DNA from: Variovorax sp. V93
Lineage (GTDB): Bacteria; Pseudomonadota; Gammaproteobacteria; Burkholderiales; Burkholderiaceae_C
Assembly: GCF_041154485.1 (NCBI RefSeq)
Contig: NZ_AP028669.1
Location: 2,852,001 to 2,916,000 of the forward strand
Direction: 5' to 3'
DNA length: 64,000 nucleotides
A program made the translations under genes and the position numbers. Numbering within the stretch: the first letter of the stretch is position 1; every line of letters begins with the position of its first letter. Below, piece by piece: positions 1 to 6,946 of this stretch. The notes beneath the pieces are model-generated. The model saw only the letters and a program-made list of their open reading frames with translations, did not search any database and was not told where the DNA came from.

Positions 1-709
1 GGCCGACGCCGGCAAGGTCGCCGCGCTGCTCGACGAACGCATCGCCACGCGCAAGCCCGCCGCCTATCTCACCAAGGAAGCGTGGCTGCAGGGCGTGCCT
101 TTCTACGTGGACGAGCGCGCCATCGTGCCGCGCAGCTTCATCGCGGAGCTGATCGCCGACGGCAGCATCGACTACTGGCTCGGCGAGCACACGCAGCGCG
201 TGCTCGACCTGTGCACCGGCAACGGCAGCCTCGCCATCCTCGCGGCCATGACCTATCCGGACACCACGGTCGATGCCGCCGACCTGTCGGCCGAGGCGCT
301 CGAGGTGGCTGCCATCAACGTCACCCGGCACCAGCTCGATGCACGCATCAGGCTGGTCGAATCCGACGGCCTCGCCAACCTGCCCGGCCCCTACGACCTG
401 GTGCTGTGCAACCCGCCCTACGTGAACAGCGCGAGCATGGCCGCCCTACCCGCCGAATACCGCGCCGAGCCCGAACTGGCGCTGGCCGGCGGCGCCGACG
501 GCATGGACTTCGTGCGCCAGCTGTTTGCCGAGGCGCCTTCGCGCATGAGCGAAGAAGCCGTGCTGGTACTGGAGATCGGCAACGAGCGCGAATACTTCGA
601 AGCCGCCTTCCCGCAGCTTGAAGTCGTGTGGCTGGAAACCTCCGCAGGCGAGGACCAGGTCCTGCTCGTGACCCGAACCGCGCTGCTGGCCGGCGCCGGC
701 GCGCGTTAG
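1..709 (+). CDS. prmB: Ribosomal protein L3 glutamine methyltransferase PrmB (5' truncated by window edge)
   Basis: The reading frame is open from base 2, so the true start lies upstream of the window. PrmB transfers a methyl group from SAM to a glutamine of ribosomal protein L3. The visible part contains the family phrase with YLTKEAW and PFYVDERAIVPRS (codons near 70-140), the SAM-binding DLCTGNGSLA motif, and the NPPY motif (bases 410-421) that holds the target glutamine in the PrmA/B/C/HemK class. NPPYVN and the YVDER/PRS segment favour PrmB over PrmC. It ends in TAG at 707-709 and is followed by 142 bases without a gene before the next start. Confidence 0.9.
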   Translation, partial: ADAGKVAALLDERIATRKPAAYLTKEAWLQGVPFYVDERAIVPRSFIAELIADGSIDYWLGEHTQRVLDLCTGNGSLAILAAMTYPDTTVDAADLSAEALEVAAINVTRHQLDARIRLVESDGLANLPGPYDLVLCNPPYVNSASMAALPAEYRAEPELALAGGADGMDFVRQLFAEAPSRMSEEAVLVLEIGNEREYFEAAFPQLEVVWLETSAGEDQVLLVTRTALLAGAGAR

Positions 710-851
710 CTGCCGCCGCCGCGCCCCTTTTCCGCCGCTTTCCCGCAGCACGGCTGCGGCCTCCTTTTCCGGGTGGTGTCCTCCCCATTTGCCCCTTCGC
801 GCCGGGCCGCCACGGGCCGGGCGGGATAATCGCCCCTACGGTTCCTATTTC

Positions 852-2804
852 ATGATTACTCTCAAAAACGTCATTCTTCGCCGCAGCGCCAAGGTCCTGC
901 TCGACGGCGCCACCGTCACCATCAATCCCGGTGAGAAGGTCGGCCTTGTCGGGCGCAATGGCGCCGGCAAGTCGACCCTGTTCGCGCTCTTCAACGGCTC
1001 GCTGCACGAAGACGGCGGCGACTTCTACGTGCCCAAGCAATGGCGCATGTCGCAGGTGGCGCAGGACATGCCCGAAACCGAGGAGTCGGCCACCGACTTC
1101 GTGGTGGGCGGCGACACCCGGCTGGCCGAGCTGCGCGCCTCGCTGGCGGCCATCGAGGCCGCCTACGAAGCCAACCCCGACGACGCCGACATCGGCATGG
1201 AACTGGCCCACGCCTACACCGACCTCGCCGACGCCGGCGAGCACGACGCGGTGCCGCGCGCGCAGGCGCTGGTGCTCGGGCTGGGCTTCAAGTCGCACGA
1301 GCTCGACGAGCCCGTCAACAGCTTCTCGGGCGGCTGGCGCATGCGCCTGCAGCTGGCGCGCGCGCTGATGTGCCCGAGCGACCTGCTGCTGCTCGACGAA
1401 CCCACCAACCACCTGGACCTGGATGCGCTGGTCTGGCTCGAAGCCTGGCTGCAGAAGTACGCCGGCACCATGATCGTCATCAGCCACGACCGCGAGTTCC
1501 TCGACGCCGTGACCGACGTCACGCTGCACATCGCCAACGCCCAGCTCACGCGCTACGGCGGCAACTACAGCAAGTTCGAGGACATGCGCGCGCTGCAGAT
1601 GGAACAGCAGCAGGTGGCCTTCTCCAAGCAGCAGGACAAGATTGCCCACCTGCAGAAGTTCATCGACCGCTTCAAGGCCAAGGCCAGCAAGGCCAAGCAG
1701 GCGCAAAGCCGCGTCAAGGCGCTGGAGCGCATGGAAAAGGTCGCGCCGCTCCTGGCCGAGGCCGACTTCACCTTCGAGTTCAAGGAGCCGGGCAACATCC
1801 CCAACCCGATGCTCTCGATCAGCAACGCGAGCTTCGGCTACGAGATCGAAGGCGAAGAGCCCAAGACCATCCTGCGCGGCGTCAGCCGCTCGGTGCTCGC
1901 GGGCCAGCGCATCGGCATCCTGGGCGCCAACGGCCAGGGCAAGTCGACGCTGGTGAAAACCATTGCGCGCGAAATGGGTGCGCTGGCCGGCCAGGTCACC
2001 GAAGGCAAGGGCCTCAACATCGGCTACTTCGCGCAGCAGGAACTCGACGTGCTGCGCCCGCAGGACAACCCGCTCGAGCACATGGTTCGCATGGCGCGCG
2101 AACTGGGAAGCGCCGTCAAGGAAAGCACCGGCGAGCAGGCCTTGCGCGGCTTTCTCGGCAGCTTCAACTTCAGCGGCGACATGGTGAAGCAGCCCGTGGG
2201 CACCATGAGCGGCGGCGAGAAGGCGCGCCTGGTGCTCGCGATGATGGTCTGGCAGCGGCCCAACCTGCTGCTGCTGGACGAGCCCACCAACCACCTGGAC
2301 CTGGCCACGCGCGAGGCGCTGGCGGTGGCGCTAAACGAGTTCGAAGGTACGCTGATGCTGGTGAGCCACGACCGCGCGCTGCTGCGCTCGGTGTGCGACG
2401 AGTTCTGGCTCGTGGGCCGCGGCGTGGTCGCCGATTTCGACGGCGACCTCGACGACTACCAGCGCTACCTGCTCGACGAAGCCAAGCGGCTGCGCGAGGA
2501 AGCCAAGGTGGCCGTGCGCGAAGCCGCCAATACGGCTGCCCCGGCGCCCAGGCAGGACGCCCAGGACCGCCAGCAGCGCAGCGACCAGGCCAAGCCGATC
2601 AAGCGCGAGATCGCGCAGATCGACGAACGGCTGGCCGTGGCCGGCACCGAACGCACTGCGCTTGAGGCGCGCCTGGCGCAGCCGTTGCCGCCAGCCGAGA
2701 TTGCCGAGGCGGGCAAGCGGCTGAAAGCCCTCAACGACGAAATCGGCCGCCTCGAGGAGCGCTGGCTGGCCCTGTCGGACCAGCTCGAGGCGCTCGCGGC
2801 CTGA
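852..2804 (+). CDS. yheS: ABC-F family ATP-binding protein, YheS type
   Basis: Soluble protein of 650 aa with two ABC ATPase domains and no membrane segments, as expected for ABC-F proteins that act on the ribosome rather than in transport. Domain 1 has Walker A GRNGAGKST, signature SGGWRMR and Walker B LLLLDEPTNHLD. Domain 2 has GANGQGKST, SGGEKAR and LLLLDEPTNHLDL. The charged linker between them (roughly residues 240-300) is the tRNA-interacting segment of the family. The C-terminus is a predicted coiled coil. The ATG at 852 starts the typical MITLKNV and is preferred to an in-frame upstream ATG that would add 21 atypical residues. A GATAAT-like -10 lies at about 826-831, giving a short leader. 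Confidence 0.92.
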   Translation: MITLKNVILRRSAKVLLDGATVTINPGEKVGLVGRNGAGKSTLFALFNGSLHEDGGDFYVPKQWRMSQVAQDMPETEESATDFVVGGDTRLAELRASLAAIEAAYEANPDDADIGMELAHAYTDLADAGEHDAVPRAQALVLGLGFKSHELDEPVNSFSGGWRMRLQLARALMCPSDLLLLDEPTNHLDLDALVWLEAWLQKYAGTMIVISHDREFLDAVTDVTLHIANAQLTRYGGNYSKFEDMRALQMEQQQVAFSKQQDKIAHLQKFIDRFKAKASKAKQAQSRVKALERMEKVAPLLAEADFTFEFKEPGNIPNPMLSISNASFGYEIEGEEPKTILRGVSRSVLAGQRIGILGANGQGKSTLVKTIAREMGALAGQVTEGKGLNIGYFAQQELDVLRPQDNPLEHMVRMARELGSAVKESTGEQALRGFLGSFNFSGDMVKQPVGTMSGGEKARLVLAMMVWQRPNLLLLDEPTNHLDLATREALAVALNEFEGTLMLVSHDRALLRSVCDEFWLVGRGVVADFDGDLDDYQRYLLDEAKRLREEAKVAVREAANTAAPAPRQDAQDRQQRSDQAKPIKREIAQIDERLAVAGTERTALEARLAQPLPPAEIAEAGKRLKALNDEIGRLEERWLALSDQLEALAA

Positions 2805-2829
2805 CCTTTCTGCGAAGGAGACGCCCTGC

Positions 2830-3333
2830 ATGCCATCTGCCATCGAATTGGCCCGTGGTGACGAAAAGCTGATCGCGGCCATCCACCGCAGCCGCCGCCT
2901 GATCGGCCGCAAGGCACTGATGGCCGCGGCCGCCAGCGCCGTGCCCCTGCCCGGCATCGACTGGGCAGCCGATGCGGCCCTGCTCTCGCGCCTGGTGCCG
3001 CAGATCAGCGCCGAATTCGGCCTGTCGGTCACCCAGGTCGAAAAGCTGGCGCCGCACCAGCGCGAGCGCATCCAGAAGGCCGCCACGACGGTTGGCGCGC
3101 TGCTGGTCGGCAGGCTCGTCACGCGCGACCTGCTGATCAAGCTCGCGCGGCATGCCGGCGTGAAGCTCACGGCCAAGCAGGCCGCCAAGTACGTGCCGAT
3201 TGCCGGGCAGATCGTCTCCGCCGCGCTCGGCTACGCAGCCTTGCGCGCCTTGGGCGAACAGCACATCAAGGATTGCGTTCGCGTGAGCGCGACGCTTTCT
3301 CTACCGCCTCCCGGAGCGCTCGCGACCGCCTGA
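2830..3333 (+). CDS. Small helical protein with DUF697-like hydrophobic segments
   Basis: 167-aa protein 25 bases after yheS, with a ribosome-binding site (GAAGGAGA) before ATG 2830. Two glycine/proline-containing hydrophobic stretches, VPLPGIDWAADAALL (near residue 37) and VPIAGQIVSAALGYAALRAL (near residue 127), recall DUF697-type helical modules found in GTPase-associated inner-membrane proteins. Beyond that I do not recognise it. Its 3' end overlaps the convergent 83-aa membrane gene by 68 bases, so either the last 20 or so residues here or the end of the other gene may be misjudged. Likely co-transcribed with yheS. Confidence 0.7.
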   Translation: MPSAIELARGDEKLIAAIHRSRRLIGRKALMAAAASAVPLPGIDWAADAALLSRLVPQISAEFGLSVTQVEKLAPHQRERIQKAATTVGALLVGRLVTRDLLIKLARHAGVKLTAKQAAKYVPIAGQIVSAALGYAALRALGEQHIKDCVRVSATLSLPPPGALATA

Positions 3334-3517
3334 AGGCGCTTTGATCGAACAGCGCGGTCCCGATCCACCCCGCGGCGATGAGGCCAGCGATCCCCAAGCC
3401 GGCCAGGCCGTCGTCCTGCGAACGGAATCCATGGAAAAGAGCCGCGACGGACAGCAGCGCCAACAGCGCGCACAGCGCGCGGTCGAGCCACAGGCCCGGC
3501 GGCAGCCGCCTGCGCAC
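3266..3517 (-). CDS. Small two-helix membrane protein, unknown function
   Basis: 83-aa protein beginning with GTG at 3517, preceded by GAGG four bases upstream. Two hydrophobic segments (around residues 14-31 and 38-57) are separated by a short charged loop and followed by a basic tail, which fits a small inner-membrane protein. It starts six bases after the stop of the 41-aa gene upstream on the same strand, so the two are probably co-transcribed. The 3' end runs 68 bases antisense into the preceding plus-strand gene. No family is recognised. Composition and membrane topology support it being real, but the evidence is indirect. Confidence 0.5.
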   Translation of the reverse strand: MRRRLPPGLWLDRALCALLALLSVAALFHGFRSQDDGLAGLGIAGLIAAGWIGTALFDQSAFRRSRALREAVEKASRSRERNP

Positions 3518-3523
3518 AGTTCC

Positions 3524-3649
3524 TCAGCTCAACAGGTGAATACGGGCTGAGCGCGGCGTGACATCGCAGGCGCGATGGCTTCGCTCTTCGATTGGCTTGT
3601 GCTTCGGCCTCACGGCTTTCGGCGCCAGCACCAACTTGCGTGGTTTCAT
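3524..3649 (-). CDS. 41-aa basic protein divergent from the S24 repressor
   Basis: Short reading frame from ATG at 3649 to TGA at 3524-3526, with a strong Shine-Dalgarno (AAAGGGAG) seven bases before the ATG. The product begins MKPRKLVLAPKAVRPKHK and is rich in Lys, Arg and Pro. Its start faces the start of the S24-type repressor, with the operator-like palindrome between them, the arrangement of a gene controlled by that repressor. The stop precedes the 83-aa membrane gene by six bases. No homologue is recognised; it could be a regulatory peptide or small DNA-binding protein. Confidence 0.5.
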   Translation of the reverse strand: MKPRKLVLAPKAVRPKHKPIEERSHRACDVTPRSARIHLLS

Positions 3650-3685
3650 GGCAAATACTCCCTTTCAACTATTCTAGAGTCCAAA

Positions 3686-3697
3686 GCGAATATTCGC
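3686..3697. promoter_or_regulatory. Operator-like 12-bp palindrome between divergent genes
   Basis: GCGAATATTCGC is a perfect inverted repeat midway between the repressor start (3718) and the divergent 41-aa gene start (3649). Read leftward, a TAGAAT -10-like hexamer lies at about 3672-3677, so the palindrome would sit in the -35/-10 spacer of the leftward promoter. This is the expected position for repression and autoregulation by the adjacent HTH protein. Assignment as its binding site is inference. Confidence 0.5.
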
Positions 3698-3717
3698 CTG
3701 CGCTTAAATCGGCGCCC

Positions 3718-4434
3718 ATGGAGACTATTGCAGCGCGCGCATTGGCAGCGCGCAAATACGCCAGGATGACTCAGAAGCAAGCCGAAGCGGCTTCAGGCGT
3801 CAAGCAATCCAACATCTCGAAGATAGAACGCGGCGACACCGGCCGCTCGATGGCCCTGCTGGCACTGGCACGCGCCTACCGCGTCGACCCCAACTGGCTC
3901 GACACCGGCGACGGCCCCGCACCCTGGGACGTACCCCAGCCACGCACCGCGCGCGACAATGCCAGCGAACCTCCGGGCGCCTACCGGGTCACGCGCACGC
4001 CGCCGTCGGGCCCGTCCTTCAATCCCGGCACGCCCGGCACCGTTCCCCTCATCGCGTGGACGCAGGTCACTTCATGGAGGGGCGCCGCGCAAGGAGCGAT
4101 CCAGGCCGAGCGGTGGCTTCCCTGCGTTGCGCATCACAGCCCCGGCAACACCTACGCACTGCGCGTGCGCGGCGACAGCATGACCGCACCCAGCGGCCAC
4201 CTGAAGAGCTATCCCGCGGAGTCGATCATCTTCGTCGACACGCAGCGAACGACGCCCGAGGACGGCGAACGCATCATCGCGAGGCTCGATGCAGGCAACG
4301 AAGTCACCTTCAAGGTCTTCAAGCAGGAAGACGGCCGCCGCTGGCTGCTGCCGCTGAATCCGAAGCACGAGCCGATCCGCACCGCGTTCACAGTGCTCGG
4401 CACCGTCGTGGGCAAGTGGGAAGACGAGGATTGA
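3718..4434 (+). CDS. XRE-type HTH / S24 peptidase-fold transcriptional repressor
   Basis: 238-aa phage-repressor-like protein. Residues 4-60 form an XRE helix-turn-helix (ARMTQKQAEAASGVKQSNIS). Residues 110-225 form a LexA/CI-type S24 domain with the catalytic serine in RGDSM (Ser154) and lysine in EVTFKVF (Lys199). Relatives usually carry an Ala-Gly self-cleavage site just after the VPLI.W stretch. Here that position reads WTQVTSW (Val117-Thr118), so RecA-stimulated self-cleavage may be lost. The ATG at 3718 is chosen because the HTH begins a few residues later; the longer frame upstream crosses the operator. It is divergent from two small genes and not part of a recognisable prophage. Confidence 0.85.
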   Translation: METIAARALAARKYARMTQKQAEAASGVKQSNISKIERGDTGRSMALLALARAYRVDPNWLDTGDGPAPWDVPQPRTARDNASEPPGAYRVTRTPPSGPSFNPGTPGTVPLIAWTQVTSWRGAAQGAIQAERWLPCVAHHSPGNTYALRVRGDSMTAPSGHLKSYPAESIIFVDTQRTTPEDGERIIARLDAGNEVTFKVFKQEDGRRWLLPLNPKHEPIRTAFTVLGTVVGKWEDED

Positions 4435-4561
4435 GCCTCGCATCGTGCGCGAGCGCGAAGCGCGCGCCAGAGGTCAGGTTGCGTGCAGGTTCGAAGAACA
4501 TAGTGAAGGCTCTCCTGTGGCCTGCATTCTCCGATCCTCCCTCCTCCAGCAGGCCATCTTC

Positions 4562-4589
4562 CAGCCCGCCCTCGCGCGGGCTGTTTTTT
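4562..4589 (+). terminator. Rho-independent terminator downstream of the S24 repressor
   Basis: An 8-bp GC-rich stem (CAGCCCGC / GCGGGCTG) with a six-base loop is followed by six T residues. It lies 128 bases after the repressor stop. The bases between show no convincing gene. Confidence 0.75.
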
Positions 4590-4613
4590 GCCGGCGGCAC
4601 AAGCCACGGGCAA

Positions 4614-4640
4614 TAAAAAAAGCCGCTCGGTGGAGCGGCT
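4614..4640 (-). terminator. Terminator of the tRNA-Lys transcript
   Basis: On the minus strand AGCCGCTC, a four-base loop and GAGCGGCT are followed by a run of T residues (complement of 4614-4620). It begins 13 bases beyond the 3' CCA of the tRNA gene. Confidence 0.8.
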
Positions 4641-4653
4641 TCTTGTATGGGTC

Positions 4654-4729
4654 TGGTAGGACGTACTGGATTCGAACCAGTGACCAACGGATTAAAAGTC
4701 CGCTGCTCTACCAACTGAGCTAACGTCCC
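4654..4729 (-). tRNA. tRNA-Lys (anticodon TTT)
   Basis: 76-nt cloverleaf on the minus strand. The acceptor GGGACGT pairs with ACGTCCT, with a G-T wobble at position 1-72. The D arm GCTCAGTTGGTAGAGC, the anticodon stem GCGGA/TCCGT with loop CTTTTAA, the T arm ACTGG-TTCGAAT-CCAGT and an encoded 3' ACCA are all present. The anticodon TTT reads AAA/AAG. A TATAAT -10 lies upstream and a terminator immediately downstream, so it is a single-gene transcript. Confidence 0.97.
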
Positions 4730-4787
4730 GGAACCAATTTCTTCTTTTTCGTTTTCTCTTTGCCGGTTGAATCCGGCAAAGCCAAAG

Positions 4788-4793
4788 ATTATA
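4788..4793 (-). promoter_or_regulatory. -10 element of the tRNA-Lys promoter
   Basis: The complement of 4788-4793 reads TATAAT, a perfect -10 hexamer about 60 bases before the tRNA 5' end. It overlaps the tcdA stop codon. No good -35 was found at the ideal spacing. A 9-bp inverted repeat (CTTTGCCGG / CCGGCAAAG, 4758-4781) lies between it and the tRNA. Confidence 0.55.
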
Positions 4794-5634
4794 GCGTGGC
4801 GTTGCTCGCAATCCTGTCGAGAACCCAACCTGCTGCACATTGGCCGAAAGTCGCGGTCACGCTCACCACCGAGCCGTAGCCATGGCAGTTGAGCGAACCA
4901 TCGCCTTCTTCGATGGCGCAGGAGGCATCGGGCGGTGCGACGCTCTCGCGGCTGAAGACGCAGGCCACGCCGATCTTGCGGCCCTCGCGCGGGGCGCCAT
5001 GCTCCTTGCGAAGGCGCTGGCGAAGTTGGGCCAGCAGCGGGTCGTGCGTGACGAGCGCGAGATCGTCGATGTCGACCTTGTGCGCCTGCCGCTTGCCGCC
5101 GGCCGCGCCCACGGTCACGAAGGCGGTGCGCGACGCGCGCGCCCATGCGGCCATCGCGAGCTTGGCCTTGACCTGGTCGCACGCGTCGATGACGGCCGTC
5201 GCGGGCCCGTTGGCAGCCTGCGCCGCATCGAGCAATGCCGTCCAGTTGCCGGGCTCGACGAATTCATCGAGCGCGAGCACCTGGCAGCCGGGGTTGATCT
5301 GCGCGATGCGATCGCGCATGGCCTCGACCTTGGCCTGCCCCACGGTTGCATCGAGCGCGTGGATCTGCCGGTTGATGTTCGACTCCGAGACGTGATCGAG
5401 ATCGACCAGCGTGAGCCGCCCCACGCCACTGCGTGCCAGCGCCTCGACTGCCCACGAGCCCACGCCGCCGATGCCGGCGACGAGCACGTGGGCGTTGCGG
5501 ATGCACGCGGCACCGGCCACGCCGTACAGGCGTTCGAGGCCGCCGAAGCGGCGCGCGAAGTCGGGCGCCGCGGTGTCGGTCACGACATTCGCGGCGGCGG
5601 TCGCTGCTTCAGGAAGGGCGGTTGCTGAACTCAA
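4789..5634 (-). CDS. tcdA: tRNA threonylcarbamoyladenosine dehydratase TcdA (CsdL)
   Basis: 281-aa E1/ThiF/MoeB-like protein that makes the cyclic form of t6A at position 37 of ANN-decoding tRNAs in an ATP-dependent step. Features are the N-terminal RRFGGLERLYG, the nucleotide-binding VAGIGGVGSWAVEALARSGVG and the LVDLDHVSESNINRQ stretch, all typical of TcdA. The listed start is TTG. A GTG at codon 18, just before TDTAAPDFARRFGG, fits family length about as well, so the first 17 residues are uncertain. It is 19 bases downstream of cpoB on the same strand. The adjacent tRNA-Lys (an ANN-decoding tRNA) is a plausible substrate. Confidence 0.92.
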   Translation of the reverse strand: MSSATALPEAATAAANVVTDTAAPDFARRFGGLERLYGVAGAACIRNAHVLVAGIGGVGSWAVEALARSGVGRLTLVDLDHVSESNINRQIHALDATVGQAKVEAMRDRIAQINPGCQVLALDEFVEPGNWTALLDAAQAANGPATAVIDACDQVKAKLAMAAWARASRTAFVTVGAAGGKRQAHKVDIDDLALVTHDPLLAQLRQRLRKEHGAPREGRKIGVACVFSRESVAPPDASCAIEEGDGSLNCHGYGSVVSVTATFGQCAAGWVLDRIASNATL

Positions 5635-5653
5635 GCGGAGGATCCCGCCGTTG

Positions 5654-6403
5654 CTAGCGCAGGCGCGAGAGACGCTCGCGGCCGGCCTGGGCGGCTTCGG
5701 ACTGTGGATAGGCCTTGGTCAGGTCTTCCAGCGTGCGGCGCGCGGCGCGCGTGTCTTTCAGCTCGATCTGGCAGTTGGCGATCGACAGCACGGCCTCAGG
5801 AGCCTTGGCGTGGTCGGGCGCAAGCGACAGCATGGAGCGGAAGTTCGCGATGGCCTCGTTGTAGTTGCGCGTGGCGTACTGCGCATTGCCGAGCCAGAAC
5901 AGCGCCGAAGCGTTGTAGCCGCTTTGCGGGTAGCGCTTGACGAACTCGGCAAACGCGGTCTGCGCCTGCGCGAACTGGCCTGCACGGAAGATGCCGAGGG
6001 CGGCGTCGAAGTCGGCCTTTTCCTTGGGGTCGGCGGTGAACTCGCGGCCATCCACGGACACCTTCGTCGGCTCGTTCTGCTTGAGCCGGTCGTCGATGGT
6101 GGCCTGGCGCGACTGCATCTCGGCCACGGTGCGCTGCAGCTGCTCGTTCTGGCCGGTCATGCGCGCAAGGTCGCCCCGCATCTGCTCGATCTGGTTCTGC
6201 AGGTCGAGCAGGCTGCGGCGCAGCTGGCCGTTTTCGTCGGTCAGCCGCTGGTCGGTCTGCTGGCGCATGGCCTCCACCCGCTGCCGCAGGTCGAGGATGG
6301 CGCGGCGCGCCTCGTCATCCTCGAACAACGCGGCCTGCGAGCCGGCCGAAACGCAGAGCAAGGCGGCAGCCAGCGCCGCGCCTCGCAACAGGGCTTGTTG
6401 CAT
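5654..6403 (-). CDS. cpoB: Cell division coordinator CpoB (YbgF), Tol-Pal system
   Basis: 249-aa periplasmic protein with an N-terminal signal peptide (cleavage near AGSQA-ALF), an N-terminal coiled coil rich in Gln/Arg (about residues 30-115) that trimerises in the family, and C-terminal TPR repeats (FDAALGIFRAGQFAQAQTAF, SALFWLGNAQYATRNYNEAI). CpoB couples outer-membrane constriction to septal peptidoglycan synthesis. The ATG at 6403 overlaps the pal stop by one base (TGATG), which implies translational coupling; a GTG one codon earlier is possible. Confidence 0.92.
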   Translation of the reverse strand: MQQALLRGAALAAALLCVSAGSQAALFEDDEARRAILDLRQRVEAMRQQTDQRLTDENGQLRRSLLDLQNQIEQMRGDLARMTGQNEQLQRTVAEMQSRQATIDDRLKQNEPTKVSVDGREFTADPKEKADFDAALGIFRAGQFAQAQTAFAEFVKRYPQSGYNASALFWLGNAQYATRNYNEAIANFRSMLSLAPDHAKAPEAVLSIANCQIELKDTRAARRTLEDLTKAYPQSEAAQAGRERLSRLR

Positions 6404-6921
6404 CACCGGGTGTAGCGGATTTCAGCGCGGCGGTTCTGCGCCCAGACTTCTTCGCCCGAGCCCTGCACCGCAGGCTTTTCCTTGCCGAAGCTCACGGCTT
6501 CGATCTGGGAGTCGTTCACGCCCAAGAGCGTCAGCGCGCGGCGGACGGCTTCGGAGCGCTTCTGGCCGAGTGCCAGGTTGTACTCGCGGCCGCCGCGCTC
6601 GTCGGTGTGGCCTTCGATGGAAACGCGGCGCTGCGGGTTGGCCTTGAGGAAACGGGCGTGCCCGTCGATCAGGGACTGGAACTCGGGCTTGACCGTGTAG
6701 CTGTCGTAGTCGAAATAGACGATCCGTTCGATACCGACCGGCCCTTGAGCGGTACCGGCATTGGGATCGATGGTGACGGGCGCCACCGCGCTCGCGCTGC
6801 CCTGCTGGCCGCCGGCGGTGCCGGAGCGGTCGGTCACCGGGGTGTCGTTGAGCTTGGTGCCCGACGAGCAGCCGGCAATCAGAGCCACGATGGCCAGCGA
6901 ATAAATCGTACGTTTCAACAT
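6403..6921 (-). CDS. pal: Peptidoglycan-associated lipoprotein Pal
   Basis: 172-aa outer-membrane lipoprotein. The signal peptide ends in a lipobox LIAGC (Cys near residue 18), followed by a short linker and a C-terminal OmpA-like peptidoglycan-binding domain with IEGHTDERGGREYNLALGQKR, which holds the conserved Asp and Arg that contact diaminopimelate. It is 25 bases downstream of tolB and overlaps cpoB, so tolB-pal-cpoB form one operon. tolQ, tolR and tolA are not immediately upstream. Confidence 0.96.
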   Translation of the reverse strand: MLKRTIYSLAIVALIAGCSSGTKLNDTPVTDRSGTAGGQQGSASAVAPVTIDPNAGTAQGPVGIERIVYFDYDSYTVKPEFQSLIDGHARFLKANPQRRVSIEGHTDERGGREYNLALGQKRSEAVRRALTLLGVNDSQIEAVSFGKEKPAVQGSGEEVWAQNRRAEIRYTR

Positions 6922-6946
6922 TGGGTACTCCTCAAATAAACCTTGG

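Noticed and set aside
348..2294. Long minus-strand frame (648 codons) opposite yheS
   Set aside because: It lies antisense to a clearly recognisable ABC-F gene, has no family motif and is rich in Ala, Arg, His and Gln, typical of shadow frames in GC-rich DNA.
3266..4729. Prophage or genomic island inserted at tRNA-Lys
   Set aside because: Only a repressor and two small genes are present. There is no integrase, and no duplicate of the tRNA 3' end was found in the neighbourhood.
4758..4781. CTTTGCCGG/CCGGCAAAG hairpin as tcdA terminator
   Set aside because: No T tract follows on the minus strand, and it lies inside the tRNA-Lys leader downstream of that promoter.
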